A stretch of DNA of 64,000 nt from DASRFR01 sp035651455 (GCA_035651455.1 DASRFR010000029.1:434001-498000), one strand, 5' to 3'. Counted from the first letter of the stretch, positions 16,232-26,297 are shown. Program-made: numbers and translations. The notes: a model not told the origin generated them from the letters alone.

Positions 16232-16310
16232 GTTGAGGACAGAAGCAAGGATCGGTTCGATTGCCGTACATTTCGAGGCTATGGCTGCGTCAATTAGGAT
16301 GCAAGGTTGT

Positions 16311-17795
16311 CTATTTACGCCGCCAGCGCACGCCATCCTTGGTATTTTCAACCAGAATGCCAGCCTCCGTAAGCTCACCGCGCAGCGCGTCGGATGTCTT
16401 GAAATTTCGAGCACGACGGGCTCGCTCCATCTCCGCTAACTTGTTTTCAACGTCAGCATCGGACAAGCGATTTGATTGTGTCAACTCGAGCAGTTGCGGG
16501 CTGATATCGCTTTCTCGCCCGTCGTTCCGCGCCCACTCGAGGATTGCCTGCATTCGTGGGAGATCATCATCTTGCAGGACGCCGAAGATTTCATCGAATT
16601 TGGCTAGAGCTGACAACAGCACCGGGACATCATCGTGGCGCAGCTGTGCGGCATCCATCGACGCATTCCCCGCCCGTACCATTTCGAAGATAGCGGCTTG
16701 CGCCTGGGCCGTGTTCAGGTCATCGTCGAGCGCGTTTTTCATTGTCTGAATGGTGTCGAGGGCGAGTTGGTCAATTTCCGGAGTCGCGCCTGGGGAAAGC
16801 TTCGCCGTGGTCAGGCGGAGTCGGAAGTTGCGCAAACGATCGACCGAAGTCGCCGCCTGCCTCAGTCCGTCGAAAGTGAAATTCAGTTGGTTCCGGTAAG
16901 GAACTGAACTTAACAGATAGCGGATGGAAGAGGGCTTGTGCCCCTTGAGCACCAGGTCGCGAAGGGTAAAGAAATTGCCCAGACTCTTGGACATCTTCTC
17001 GCCTTCCACCAACAGGAACCGCGCGTGAAACCAGAAGCGTGCGAAGGGCTTGCCGGTCAGGGATTCGGATTGGGCGATCTCGTTTTCGTGATGGGGAAAA
17101 ATAAGGTCCTCCCCTCCCGCGTGCAAGTCGAAGCTTTCCCCCAGTTGCTCTATAGACATTACTGAGCATTCAATATGCCAGCCGGGGCGCCCAGGGCCGA
17201 TCTTGGTGTCCCACCAGGCTTCGCCTGGCTTCGGCGCTTTCCACAGGGCGAAGTCTCGCGCATTATCTTTCTCGTATTCGTCCACATCGACGCGAGCGCC
17301 CACTTCCATTCCGGCAAAATCTTTCTTTGAGAGCTTGCCGTATTGCGAAAACTTGGAAATCCGAAAATAGTACGATCCGTCCTCTGCCCGATACGCGAAG
17401 CCCTTTTTGTCCAATTGGGCTATAAATTCCGCCATCTCCGGCACATGATCCGTGGCCCGCACCAAAATCGGCTGTTCGATATTCAGAGCCGCGCTGTCTT
17501 CGAGGAACGCCTTCTCATACTTCGCCGTGTAGTCACGGACGGAGAGCCCGGCACTCGACGAATTACGGATAATTTTGTCGTCCACGTCGGTGATGTTCAT
17601 CACGTGACGCAGCTTGTATCCACTCTGCCGTAAAAAGCGGCGCAGCAGGTCAACCGCGATAAAGGTACGGAAATTTCCGATGTGGCCGTAGTCGTAGACC
17701 GTCGGCCCGCAGGCATACATCCGCACTTCGTTGTCCTGCATGGGCTGGAATTCTTCGATTTTTCCCGACAGAGTGTTGTAGAGGTGAAGCGGCAT
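16311..17795 (-). CDS. cysS: Cysteinyl-tRNA synthetase
   Basis: 494 residues, class I synthetase. HIGH-type motif in YDYGHIGNFRT, KMSKS in GEKMSKSLGNF, zinc ligands in YACGPTVYD, HIECSVMS and FPHHENEIAQSE. The C-terminal anticodon domain ends GVRWRRK as usual. It charges tRNA-Cys, so it determines the ratio that a Cys-codon attenuator such as the one proposed before moeZ would sense. Start ATG at 17795. Confidence 0.96.
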   Translation of the reverse strand: MPLHLYNTLSGKIEEFQPMQDNEVRMYACGPTVYDYGHIGNFRTFIAVDLLRRFLRQSGYKLRHVMNITDVDDKIIRNSSSAGLSVRDYTAKYEKAFLEDSAALNIEQPILVRATDHVPEMAEFIAQLDKKGFAYRAEDGSYYFRISKFSQYGKLSKKDFAGMEVGARVDVDEYEKDNARDFALWKAPKPGEAWWDTKIGPGRPGWHIECSVMSIEQLGESFDLHAGGEDLIFPHHENEIAQSESLTGKPFARFWFHARFLLVEGEKMSKSLGNFFTLRDLVLKGHKPSSIRYLLSSVPYRNQLNFTFDGLRQAATSVDRLRNFRLRLTTAKLSPGATPEIDQLALDTIQTMKNALDDDLNTAQAQAAIFEMVRAGNASMDAAQLRHDDVPVLLSALAKFDEIFGVLQDDDLPRMQAILEWARNDGRESDISPQLLELTQSNRLSDADVENKLAEMERARRARNFKTSDALRGELTEAGILVENTKDGVRWRRK

Positions 17796-17844
17796 ATTGG
17801 CGCAATGAAGAACCGCTCATTCTAGGCGGGCGGAAGAAATGCGG

Positions 17845-18441
17845 TCAAATATCATGCTCTGCTGGCAATGCAGTGGAAGACGAGCGGACCTGGTCGTGCA
17901 ACCGGTGCTGCACCAGAATTGTGTAGTGAATCGCGGAAATAATGGTGAAAAAGAAAACCGCGCGCAGAGAGACCACACGGGCGATCCATACCCAGCGAAC
18001 CCGATATACCTCGAACAAAAGCACCAGAAAAACCGCGGTGACCTGGGCAAAGGTATTCGCCTTCCCAAAAATACTGGGGCGGAAGTCGCGTAAGCCCGCT
18101 ATGGCAAACAGTACGGCGCTAACCGCCAGGATTGAAATGTCACGCGTGAATACCAGGACCGTATACTTCCAGGGAATGCGGTGCAGAATGGAAAGCACCA
18201 GGAACATGGTGCTCATCAAGAGCTTGTCAGCGATGGGATCGAGGTACTGGCCCAACAAAGTCTGCTGATGGAGCTTGCGGGCCAGTATTCCATCCAGACC
18301 GTCACTCAATCCGGCGAGCACGAACAGGGCGAGCGCCCAGTGGTAGTGCCGATTGAGTAGATTGATAATGATGAATGGAAGGAAGAGCATGCGCAGCAAG
18401 GTGAGCTGGTTGGGAGCAGTAAAAATTTCCGAGAGTTTCAC
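17845..18441 (-). CDS. pgsA: CDP-alcohol phosphatidyltransferase, probable phosphatidylglycerophosphate synthase
   Basis: 198 residues with about six membrane segments. The CDP-alcohol phosphatidyltransferase signature D-x2-D-G-x2-A-R-x8-G-x3-D-x3-D is complete in LSDGLDGILARKL...GQYLDPIADK. PgsA joins CDP-diacylglycerol and glycerol 3-phosphate; the NQLTLLRM opening and length fit PgsA better than other members. Its ATG overlaps the stop of the upstream gene by four bases (ATGA), so the two are translationally coupled. Confidence 0.85.
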   Translation of the reverse strand: MKLSEIFTAPNQLTLLRMLFLPFIIINLLNRHYHWALALFVLAGLSDGLDGILARKLHQQTLLGQYLDPIADKLLMSTMFLVLSILHRIPWKYTVLVFTRDISILAVSAVLFAIAGLRDFRPSIFGKANTFAQVTAVFLVLLFEVYRVRWVWIARVVSLRAVFFFTIISAIHYTILVQHRLHDQVRSSSTALPAEHDI

Positions 18442-18818
18442 GCTTGCTCACGCTCCGCGGAAACGGGGCCGGTACCCCGCGCTAACAGAGTAGCGGCGTC
18501 AAGCCCGGTTGCACTGGTGAAGCGTTGCGCTAGCGACGGAAGATTGCCATTCGGCATGTCAAACTCTATGCGCTCCAGGCGATGCATGGGGAAGAACACT
18601 ACTCCCGGAGAAAAGGGTTCTCCTTCTCTGACCATCGCAAGAAAATCTTCAAAAGACGCCAACTCGACACCGCCGAGACTCAGGCCCTCGCTACTTAGAG
18701 ACAGGATCGCTCCCCAGAGCTTTTCCCGGGGCGAGCCGAGGGTGACCACGACCAACGTTCCCGGCCGGAACGGGCCAACGCCGGTGCTCTCAGAATGCGC
18801 TCCCACATTTTTGTCCAT
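18438..18818 (-). CDS. Hypothetical protein coupled to pgsA
   Basis: 126 residues from the ATG at 18818; the frame is open to 18914 and that upstream start cannot be excluded. No family recognised. Residues 20-85 look beta-rich (GTLVVVTLGSPREKLWGAIL and GLSLGGVELASFEDFLA), perhaps a small barrel. No signal peptide. The four-base overlap with pgsA says they are co-expressed, so a role near membrane lipid synthesis is possible but unproven. Confidence 0.65.
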   Translation of the reverse strand: MDKNVGAHSESTGVGPFRPGTLVVVTLGSPREKLWGAILSLSSEGLSLGGVELASFEDFLAMVREGEPFSPGVVFFPMHRLERIEFDMPNGNLPSLAQRFTSATGLDAATLLARGTGPVSAEREQA

Positions 18819-19273
18819 GGTCGACCAAGGCAGTTCCGGCCCAAGATTCCCGTCGCTATTCCATCGCGATCCTACTGACGGAGGCCATCGCAATGTTGCC
18901 GTCATGTCCGACACGATTATTTTCTGAGCAACTCCAATTCGCGCCTCACTGCGACGTGCTCACTATCATAAGCGATGCTGTCTGGCGGTGTCTTTCAATT
19001 GACATTGAGAGGAAGCCGACGAGCACGCAGAGGAGCACTGGCCGATGAGATCACAATGAAGGAGATGAGCGCGGCGGATCGAGATGAACCTGGTTATGGC
19101 GTGGGCTCGCAGATCGTCTCACGCGAGTTATATTAGGTCAGCGCTCGTACACTGCAGCGTGGAACCGCGTAGGCGCAGTATTGGGGTTGTTGCCTGGAAT
19201 GCGCGCCGAACAGTAGAATGGAGTCTGTCGCGCGCAAGCACAGGTTGATCCCGCCCATCTCGCTGACATGTTT
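18819..19273. other. Intergenic stretch before the tRNA gene
   Basis: I see no convincing gene. A 26-codon open frame (19056-19136, plus) starting MKEMSAADRDEPGYG has no family support and is left uncalled. A TTGACA at about 19009 could be a -35 box but I find no matching -10. Confidence 0.4.
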
Positions 19274-19351
19274 AGGCCCGTAGCTCAGTCTGGTTAGAGC
19301 GCTTCCTTGACACGGAAGAGGTCGATGGTTCGAGTCCATTCGGGCCTACCA
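19274..19351 (+). tRNA. tRNA-Val(GAC)
   Basis: Full cloverleaf: acceptor AGGCCCG/CGGGCCT, D-stem GCTC/GAGC, anticodon stem CTTCC/GGAAG around loop TTGACAC (anticodon GAC, 34-36), variable loop AGGTC, T-arm with TTCGAGT, discriminator A and encoded CCA at 19349-19351. It reads GUC valine codons. Confidence 0.97.
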
Positions 19352-19384
19352 TTTTAGCGTGAGCAGCCCCAGTTTCTTTCCCCC

Positions 19385-21409
19385 TCAGTATTTCAAGCTC
19401 CAGTGCAGCATGTTCCAGGTAAATATGAACCACACGGTTCCGATGCAGGCGAGCGCGATCAGCGTGTCGCCGATACGGCTCCAGACCCAGCGCTGGGGCT
19501 GCTGCCATGTACGGACTGCATTGTAGATCGCGATCACTGACCCTGCAACGCCGATCCACCCAACAATCTGAATGAGGCGGATCCAGGGATTGTAGTGTGG
19601 GCTCAACATTCCGATGTTCTTCAGCAACAGTGAGAAGAAGATGCCATAGGCTGCGAAGAAGACGATATACGCCACGCAGACCAGGTGCACAAGCAAACGA
19701 AGGCGCCGCTGCTGCGAAGTAAGCTCGAGGGTTCGGCCGTAATGCCACCGGATTCCCGCCACGATTGGCCAGAGAATCACCGTAAGCACGATAATGACGA
19801 GCGAACATATGAGCAACGGCAGTTGGAATGCGCTATTTTCGTTCCACGGCGATTTCTGAAACACCATGAAGGGAAAATCGATGACGGCCACCAGGTTGCC
19901 AGAGTTGTCGCGCTTAAACCCCACGAGGTCCTGATCGTTCACGTCGCGGAACATCATGGGAGCAATCTCGCGCAGCTTTTTGGGTTCGCCGTTTGGATCC
20001 TTGAGATCGCTCACGCTGATGGTTCCATCGTTGTTAGCAGAAACCTTGGTCTCCCCTGCCACGTTAAGCACTTTCATGATGGTGGTATCTGAGCGGCGGC
20101 TAACAATGTAGCGCCCGGTGATGCTCTGGGCATCTCGCGCGGAATTGGGTACCGCGGCCGCCTCGGGAATCTGATAGGGGAAATAGCGATTCAGGAAAGC
20201 GTGCCAGACCACTTCACGATTGCTGACCTCACCTTTACCTGCGCTATTGTAGGAAACGAAGAACCCGACCTGCGCATCGGGAATCAGGTGCAGATCGCTG
20301 TGGAAATACTGGGTGTCGCCTCCGTGGCCAATTATGCGATGCCCGTTTCGCGTTTCTTCATAAAAACCAAGCGCCATGCCGTTCATGCCAGGCATGTTCT
20401 CAAACTGGCGCGAGTGCATGAGCTTCGCCGTCTCAGGTTTCAGGATCTGCACGCCCTCGTATTGTCCGTCCTGCAGATGAGCAATCATGAAGTGTGTCAT
20501 GTCCATGGCGGTCACGGACGAGCTTCCTGCCGGCGCTGCTTCCACGAATTCAAACGTCTTGGCGGGCTGCGAAGCCACGTCATAGCCCTGCGACATCAGC
20601 GGCGCCAGATCCGCGGGCAACGGCTGGCGAAAAGTCGAATGCGCCATCCCCAGGGGCTTGAGTATATGTTGCTCGACATATTCGTCGAAGGGCTGTCCCG
20701 AGACTCGCTGCACGATGTATCCCGCCATCGCCGTGGCATAGTTGGAGTATGCGGGTGTAGTACCCGGGGGGTAGATTCGTTCTGGCAGATGTTCCTTCAG
20801 GTAATGGCCAAGCGGGCTTAGGTCTTTGGCATCGGCAACAAATAGCTCCTGCAGAGTTTCTTCGAAGCCCGGCGTGTGGGTCATGACGTTTCGCAGCGTG
20901 ATGGGTTGAGGAAATGTAGCGGGAATTTTGTAATCCAGATATTCATTCACATCCCGGTCGAGATCGAGTTTCCCCTGTTCCACAAGTTGCATGATTGAAG
21001 TCCAGGTAAAAAGCTTGGAAATAGAACCGGGGCGAAACAGGGTAGCATCCGGGCTTACCGGCTTCTTCTTCGCCACATCCGCATAGCCGTAGCCTTTCGC
21101 GAACACGACTTTGCCGTCTTTGACCACGGACACAACCGCGCCGGCAATATCTTCTCGCGCCAACTGCTGGGGCATGATGCCGTCGAGAAAAGCTGAGACA
21201 TCATCGGTTGTCACCTCGTGGGTGCTGGGTCCCGCCGGTTGTGGCGGCTGGCCCGCCTTCTCAGGCGCCTTGGTCTTCGGGGCCAGGGGATTGACCTGCG
21301 GTTTCTGACTCCAGCAGACAGTCGCCACCAATACGAGCAACAGCACGGCAAGCCTCGAGTAACGGCTGCCCTCCGCCAGACTGCGATAGCTCATGCATGG
21401 CTGCTTCAA
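19385..21409 (-). CDS. Serine hydrolase (beta-lactamase/D-aminopeptidase family S12) with C-terminal membrane region
   Basis: 674 residues from a TTG start with GGAGG eight bases upstream; an ATG at 21394 is the alternative. Signal peptide, Pro/Lys linker, then an S12 domain (about residues 65-410) with S-x-x-K in GSISKLF, Y-x-N in YSNYA and HGG in GHGGDTQYF. From about 540 come four membrane helices. The S12 family includes D,D-carboxypeptidases, D-aminopeptidases and esterases. Downstream of the RpiR-type regulator and TonB receptor on the same strand, it probably acts on D-amino-acid peptides or amides, but this is context only. Confidence 0.88.
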   Translation of the reverse strand: MKQPCMSYRSLAEGSRYSRLAVLLLVLVATVCWSQKPQVNPLAPKTKAPEKAGQPPQPAGPSTHEVTTDDVSAFLDGIMPQQLAREDIAGAVVSVVKDGKVVFAKGYGYADVAKKKPVSPDATLFRPGSISKLFTWTSIMQLVEQGKLDLDRDVNEYLDYKIPATFPQPITLRNVMTHTPGFEETLQELFVADAKDLSPLGHYLKEHLPERIYPPGTTPAYSNYATAMAGYIVQRVSGQPFDEYVEQHILKPLGMAHSTFRQPLPADLAPLMSQGYDVASQPAKTFEFVEAAPAGSSSVTAMDMTHFMIAHLQDGQYEGVQILKPETAKLMHSRQFENMPGMNGMALGFYEETRNGHRIIGHGGDTQYFHSDLHLIPDAQVGFFVSYNSAGKGEVSNREVVWHAFLNRYFPYQIPEAAAVPNSARDAQSITGRYIVSRRSDTTIMKVLNVAGETKVSANNDGTISVSDLKDPNGEPKKLREIAPMMFRDVNDQDLVGFKRDNSGNLVAVIDFPFMVFQKSPWNENSAFQLPLLICSLVIIVLTVILWPIVAGIRWHYGRTLELTSQQRRLRLLVHLVCVAYIVFFAAYGIFFSLLLKNIGMLSPHYNPWIRLIQIVGWIGVAGSVIAIYNAVRTWQQPQRWVWSRIGDTLIALACIGTVWFIFTWNMLHWSLKY

Positions 21410-21422
21410 GAGAGTGCCTCCT

Positions 21423-21444
21423 CGCCGGTGTTGCCAAACCGGCG
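21423..21444 (-). other. Hairpin upstream of the serine hydrolase gene
   Basis: CGCCGGT (21423-21429) and ACCGGCG (21438-21444) form a 7-bp stem with an 8-base loop between the regulator gene and the serine hydrolase ribosome-binding site. No T-run follows, so attenuation or mRNA stability is more likely than termination. Confidence 0.35.
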
Positions 21445-21515
21445 CTTACAGAAATCGTTTTCCATCAGTGACCGAGTTGAAGCTGCGACTCGAAGATTTG
21501 ATTAGAAAATCACTT

Positions 21516-22463
21516 CTAACCGGAGTTGTTGCCTTCCGTGGCGCCCGTTGATGCGGCTTCCTTGTTCGGCTCGCCAGCTCTTTTGTGATTGGGCTTGTGC
21601 TCCTCTTCGGCGGAACGAGGCGAGTACCAGCGCGATCGTGAATCTTCATCTTTTTGGTGCAGCGCCGCCAGTGACCTCTGGGGCTGAATGTGCGCACAGG
21701 CAACAAACAAGGCGTCCATTGCTGCAATCGGGGCGACGTAGGATCCGTGAAAAGACGGATTCGCGATCGAGGCAATCCAGAAGGAGTCGCAGAAACGCGC
21801 GATGGGAGTTTTCTCGCTATCGGTGATGCCGAATGTGGGCGCGCCATTTCGATGAGCCCGAAGCACCGCGTCTACTGTGGCCTGAAGGCAGCGCCCGAAG
21901 CTGATGGCAATCAGCAGATCCTTTGGACCGAGCAGGCTGACTTTTTGCTGAAGATTACCAGTCGACCCAATCGGAGCTTCCGCGTCATGCCCCAGCGACG
22001 TGAGGCCATACGCCAGCAGGTAAGAGAGCGAGGCGGCAAAATCCACACCCACTACCAGGATGCGCCGCGCCTTATTGACACGCTTCGCCAGCCTGATCAC
22101 CTGTAGGGCGTCGAGTTGCGAGCGCAAGGCCTGCAGATTGTGGGCTTCCATCTCGAAGCTGTGCTCGACGTGATCGGCGACGCTTCGATGCTCGCGGGCA
22201 GCCGCCTTCATCAACTTATAAGGAGTCAGGCGGCTTACGAAATGAGATCGCAGGTCAGCGGCAAAATCTGCATATTTCTTATAGCCCAGGATCTGCACGC
22301 TGCGAACAATCGTGGCTTTGTCGATGTTGTAGCGCTTGGCAAGAGCGCGAGAGGAAAGAAAGTAAGTGTCTTCGGCATTCTCCAGAATGTCGCGGATCAG
22401 CCGGCTGCGGCTGGTATTCAGGTTCGGCTGTGCTTGTTCGAAGCGGCTCTCGAGAGCGGTCAT
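21516..22463 (-). CDS. MurR/RpiR-family transcriptional regulator (HTH plus SIS domain)
   Basis: 315 residues. N-terminal RpiR helix-turn-helix (residues about 18-90: YFLSSRALAKRYNIDKATIVR, core shown only as LAKRYNIDKATIVR), then a SIS sugar-isomerase-like domain (RRILVVGVDFAASLSYLLA, DLLIAISFGRC) and a charged, disordered C-terminal 50 residues. RpiR proteins sense phosphosugars or, in MurR, muramic acid phosphate. Start at 22463 has AAGG seven bases upstream; a TTG at 22628 overlapping the receptor stop (TTGA) would add 55 residues. It is the obvious candidate to bind the palindromes at 26256-26297. Confidence 0.88.
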   Translation of the reverse strand: MTALESRFEQAQPNLNTSRSRLIRDILENAEDTYFLSSRALAKRYNIDKATIVRSVQILGYKKYADFAADLRSHFVSRLTPYKLMKAAAREHRSVADHVEHSFEMEAHNLQALRSQLDALQVIRLAKRVNKARRILVVGVDFAASLSYLLAYGLTSLGHDAEAPIGSTGNLQQKVSLLGPKDLLIAISFGRCLQATVDAVLRAHRNGAPTFGITDSEKTPIARFCDSFWIASIANPSFHGSYVAPIAAMDALFVACAHIQPQRSLAALHQKDEDSRSRWYSPRSAEEEHKPNHKRAGEPNKEAASTGATEGNNSG

Positions 22464-22624
22464 CCAGACCTTTGGCCCGGAACGGTTGCCGCCATCTTGC
22501 GCGTCTGCGATTAATCGTTTGTCTCTGGAAGTCACAGCGCTTGCACCCCGGGCCGAATCAAGAGTGTGGTGCCGCTTTCCACCTGAATTGTGATTGGCCG
22601 GTTCCAAGGTTGCTCCAAGCGCAG

Positions 22625-25600
22625 TCAAAAGTACAGCTTCAGTGCAAACTGGATCACACGAGGCGCAACCGTCGTGCTGGTGATCTGGCCAAGTGTGGGA
22701 TCAGCTTGCAAGCTCGCCACACCGGTGTTCGGATCGGGAGCAACAGTGCCGGCGTTCAGCGCGGGGTTGGCAAAGGATGGCGTGTTGAACGCGTTGAAGA
22801 ACTCCGCCCGGAACTCCAGTGCGCAGTTCTCTCCGCCCAGCGGAGTCCTTTTAATTAGTGAGATGTCGAAGTTCCGCTGGTCGGGCCCGATCACGTTTCC
22901 ATTACCGCCATTGCCAAAGCCGGTGGCAAGGCCATCGCTGCCAATGACAGGGGGAGCAGTGAAACACGAGGGATTGAAGTAGTTGTTGAGCCTGCTGGTA
23001 ACGTCGCCTTTGGTTGTCAGACTGTTGTTAGTGCAGCCCGGCGCCAGTTGCACTCGGTCACTTCCGGTGGCTGCCATGCCGAAGGCATTGAGCAAATTAT
23101 TGTCGACAATCGTCAAATGCTGCCCGCTCTGAATTGTGGTTACTCCCGCAACCGACCATCCACCCAGCAGTTTTTGCTTCCAAGAGCGAGCCGCGAACCC
23201 AGGAAAATCGTACACGTAACTGACGACGAACCTTTGCGGGCGAACGAAGTCGTCGAATCCATAATTCGCCCGCGGGTTGTTCTGGTCACCAAGGAGCGTA
23301 CCACCGGCAAACGAGCCGGTCGTAAAGCCAGGATTTGTCTCGAGTGCCGAGGCCCAGGTGTAAGACGCGAGGAACTGCAGTCCGTGACTGAAGCGTTTGC
23401 TTATAGACGCACCCAAAGCGTTGTACCACGAGGCGCCCGAGGATTCGATGAAGGTCGAGAACGCGGGATCGAGACCTTCGATGGGCACACGCAACGGAAT
23501 GTTCGCAAGATCGTTGGTAGTTTGTCCGCGGATCGGGTTGCTGGGCGAGGCCGCCAGCGCCTGATTGAACGATCTGGAGGTCAGCAGTTTCGTACCCCTG
23601 CTGCCCTGGTATCCAACTTCGAGCATCCAGTTGCTGGCGATCGCCGCTTGCAGATTCATGCTGTAGCGCTGCAGGACGGGCGGCCGGAAATGTACCGAAA
23701 ATGCAGTGGGCGTTAAGTCCGTCGTGGGGGAATATGGAGTAAATACGGGAAATGCGGGGGAAGGGGGGAAGGCTGCACTGAGTCCACCAGGGACGATGAA
23801 CTGACGGATGATGCCCCACGGTGGTGCCGCGAGCAATTGAATGAATGGCTCGCCGGTGGTGCGGGTATAAAAAATTCCGTAACCGCCGCGCAGAACGAGG
23901 CGGTTTGTTCCCGGGATTTGCCAGGAGAACCCAACCCGCGGCTCCAATGCATTCTGCCCCTCGTTGTTAATTGCGGTGTTGGTGCTCGCCCGGGTGACTC
24001 CAGCGGGGATGGTCCCTCCGGAAAAATTAGAGGCAACGATGAAGCCCTGCAGGCTTCCAGCGGCCGGCGGATTGGGGTTGGCACGTGCGGGATCGAACGT
24101 CGCCGCTCGGCCGAGGTATTCACCCAACTGCCCTTGACGCTCGTAACGGATGCCGACATTCAATGTGAGCCGAGGGAAGACCTGGTAATTGTCCTGCACG
24201 AAGAAGTTGCCGTCCCAAACGCGCCAAGCGCGCTGGAACACCCCCGGCACGTCGATGCTCAGGTAAACATTGCCAAGCAGGAAATCCGGGAGGCTGGGAA
24301 AGACGAGCCCGCCAAAAAAATGGAAGTTGTCGAAATTTATCTGGCTGCGATTGATGCCGCCGCCAAAGTGCAAGGAATGTTTCCCCCGCACATAGGCCAG
24401 TGAATCACTGAAATCGTAAAAGTTTTGTGTAATGTTCACGCCCTGCCCGTTTCCGCCAGCATTGAAGCTTCCGATCACCTCCACGTTCGGGTAGGGATTA
24501 TCAAAGGCTGGAGCCGGGACGCAGAGACTCGCCAGGGTCATCGTCCCGGAACTACTCCCAGCGCATGCCGGCGTGTTGGCGAATTTTACGTCGGGATAGC
24601 TCTGGCCGAGGACCCCTGCCAAGCGGTGAAAACCCAAGATCGCCTGGTTCAGCAAGTGATCATTGAAGGCGTAAGTGTGCGTCAGCGAGAAGTCACGGAA
24701 GCCATTCATGTACTGCTGCGGGAAACCAGGCACGGTTACCACATCCGGCAGCAGCTGGCTGTTGGGAAATGCTCCCGCCTGGGTGCTGTTCATGAAGAAG
24801 AATTTGCCGGAAATGTGGCTCTTGTCAGTATGGTAGAAGTCGACGTTAGAAACGAATTGGTCTTCCCGGTAGTTGCACGGCGAACTGAAAGTGCTCTGCC
24901 CCGTGGACGCATTCTGTGGCGCCGGAATTACAAAGCTCCCGTTCGCTAGCTGGGCATTCAACAGCGCGAGCGCTGTTGGGGAAATGTCCGCGGCCGAAGC
25001 GATGGTGCCGCCGAGGATTCCCGATTGGCCGCTGAACACCTGCGCCAATGCGGCAGCCGTACGACTGCCAGCACTGTTTGTCAGTCCGATGGGCAGGTTG
25101 CCAGTGGTCAGGCAGCCGCCGCTGTTATCGAGACCGTCTCTCTCACGGGTTCCTTGGTAGGAGACGAAGAACATTGCCTTGTTCTTCACTACCGGACCTC
25201 CCAGCGTGAAACCAAACTGATTCTGGTTCAATACCCCCCTCGGCTGATTTTGCTGCTTAAGAAAGTAGTCGTTCGCGTTCAGCGCGGTGTTGCGGAAAAA
25301 CTCCCACACGTCGCCGTGAAACTGATTGCTTCCTGACTTGGTGACAACGTCGACGTTCGCGCCGGCGTTTCGGCCATAGGACGCGTCGTATTGACCGACC
25401 TGTACTTTGAATTCCTGGATTGAATCCGGATTGGGCACGGGCACCCCGCCGCTAATGTTGGCTTGGCCCGCGAGATCGTTGACCTCGGCCCCGTTCATCT
25501 GAAAGTTGTTGTCGTTAGTGGAATTGCCGCCAATCGAATAGCCTCCGGTCGCAGCGGACAGGCTGGTCAAGCCGCGGCCGATACTGGCGCTATTGTTGAC

Positions 25601-26116
25601 ATCTCCCGATACCCCTGGAGAGAGGCCGAGGATTTGCGTGTAATTCCGCGTTACTAGCGGCAAGTTCTCCACCATCCGTTCGTCGGTAACGTGACCCAGC
25701 GCGCTCGAGGTCGTGTCCAGTTGCATGGGCTGAGCTTCGACCGTCATCACTTCCTTGAAGGACCCGACCGCCAACTGCATGTTCAGTGTTGCCGTTTCCG
25801 TGATGTTGATCCTGACCTGCTCAAACTCCGCGGTACGGAAGTCTTGTTTCGAAGCCTCAACTTTGTACAGGCCTGGAGACAGCAGGGGCAGGAGGTACTT
25901 GCCATTGCCCTGTGTCGTTGCCGTACGGCTCTGACCAGTCGCCGTATTCGTCGCGGTGATGCTGACTCCGGGCAACACGCGCCCGCTCTGATCGCTTGCC
26001 GTCCCCGTAAGCGCGCCCGACTGAGCCGTCTGCGCATGTGCGGCCGTGCTGGCGGTCAACAAAACCACGCCGAGCTTTGCAATCTGGGTCAACCTGCAGA
26101 AAAGACGCGTCGTCAT
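22625..26116 (-). CDS. Oar-like TonB-dependent receptor with carboxypeptidase-like regulatory domain
   Basis: 1163 residues. Signal peptide ending AAHA, then a carboxypeptidase regulatory-like beta-sandwich (residues 35-115, GALTGTASDQSGRVLPGVS), then a plug domain with GNSTNDNNFQMNGAEVNDL and SYGRNAGANVDVVTKSGSN, then a long outer-membrane barrel ending in the usual aromatic residue (ALKLYF). This is the Oar-type receptor typical of Acidobacteria, taking up a substrate with TonB energy. Ligand unknown; divergence from D-amino-acid enzymes suggests peptides or oligosaccharides from cell walls. AAGGAG six bases before the ATG at 26116 fixes the start. Confidence 0.93.
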   Translation of the reverse strand: MTTRLFCRLTQIAKLGVVLLTASTAAHAQTAQSGALTGTASDQSGRVLPGVSITATNTATGQSRTATTQGNGKYLLPLLSPGLYKVEASKQDFRTAEFEQVRINITETATLNMQLAVGSFKEVMTVEAQPMQLDTTSSALGHVTDERMVENLPLVTRNYTQILGLSPGVSGDVNNSASIGRGLTSLSAATGGYSIGGNSTNDNNFQMNGAEVNDLAGQANISGGVPVPNPDSIQEFKVQVGQYDASYGRNAGANVDVVTKSGSNQFHGDVWEFFRNTALNANDYFLKQQNQPRGVLNQNQFGFTLGGPVVKNKAMFFVSYQGTRERDGLDNSGGCLTTGNLPIGLTNSAGSRTAAALAQVFSGQSGILGGTIASAADISPTALALLNAQLANGSFVIPAPQNASTGQSTFSSPCNYREDQFVSNVDFYHTDKSHISGKFFFMNSTQAGAFPNSQLLPDVVTVPGFPQQYMNGFRDFSLTHTYAFNDHLLNQAILGFHRLAGVLGQSYPDVKFANTPACAGSSSGTMTLASLCVPAPAFDNPYPNVEVIGSFNAGGNGQGVNITQNFYDFSDSLAYVRGKHSLHFGGGINRSQINFDNFHFFGGLVFPSLPDFLLGNVYLSIDVPGVFQRAWRVWDGNFFVQDNYQVFPRLTLNVGIRYERQGQLGEYLGRAATFDPARANPNPPAAGSLQGFIVASNFSGGTIPAGVTRASTNTAINNEGQNALEPRVGFSWQIPGTNRLVLRGGYGIFYTRTTGEPFIQLLAAPPWGIIRQFIVPGGLSAAFPPSPAFPVFTPYSPTTDLTPTAFSVHFRPPVLQRYSMNLQAAIASNWMLEVGYQGSRGTKLLTSRSFNQALAASPSNPIRGQTTNDLANIPLRVPIEGLDPAFSTFIESSGASWYNALGASISKRFSHGLQFLASYTWASALETNPGFTTGSFAGGTLLGDQNNPRANYGFDDFVRPQRFVVSYVYDFPGFAARSWKQKLLGGWSVAGVTTIQSGQHLTIVDNNLLNAFGMAATGSDRVQLAPGCTNNSLTTKGDVTSRLNNYFNPSCFTAPPVIGSDGLATGFGNGGNGNVIGPDQRNFDISLIKRTPLGGENCALEFRAEFFNAFNTPSFANPALNAGTVAPDPNTGVASLQADPTLGQITSTTVAPRVIQFALKLYF

Positions 26117-26255
26117 GTCTATCTCCTTTTCTGCTCGAAATCCGTGCACCGCGGCTGCGGCGGAACGCCTGCAAACCGGGAATGCCTTTTGCTGTTCGCT
26201 CCCCGTGGCGCGTTTGACCGGCAACCCGTGCCGCTCCGGAAGGGTTTTACCTTTA

Positions 26256-26297
26256 CACCGTGTGGTGCAGAATGTCAATAAAAAACACCGTTCGGTG
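26256..26297. promoter_or_regulatory. Two palindromic operators in a divergent promoter region
   Basis: CACCGTGTGGTG (26256-26267) and CACCGTTCGGTG (26286-26297) are inverted repeats of the form CACC(G)N2-4(C)GGTG, with centres 30 bp apart, about three helical turns. A plus-strand promoter can be read as TTGACA (26307-26312), 18-base spacer, TACAAG (26331-26336). A minus-strand one is TTGACA (26278-26273), 17-base spacer, TAAAGG (26255-26250). The first palindrome therefore lies in the minus promoter spacer and the second between the two -35 boxes. Probable target of the RpiR-type regulator encoded in the minus operon. Confidence 0.65.

Noticed and set aside
19133..19339. Small protein frame opposite the tRNA starting MDSNHRPLPCQGS
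   Set aside because: A well-known artefact of translating tRNA genes backwards; the tRNA-Val cloverleaf explains the sequence.
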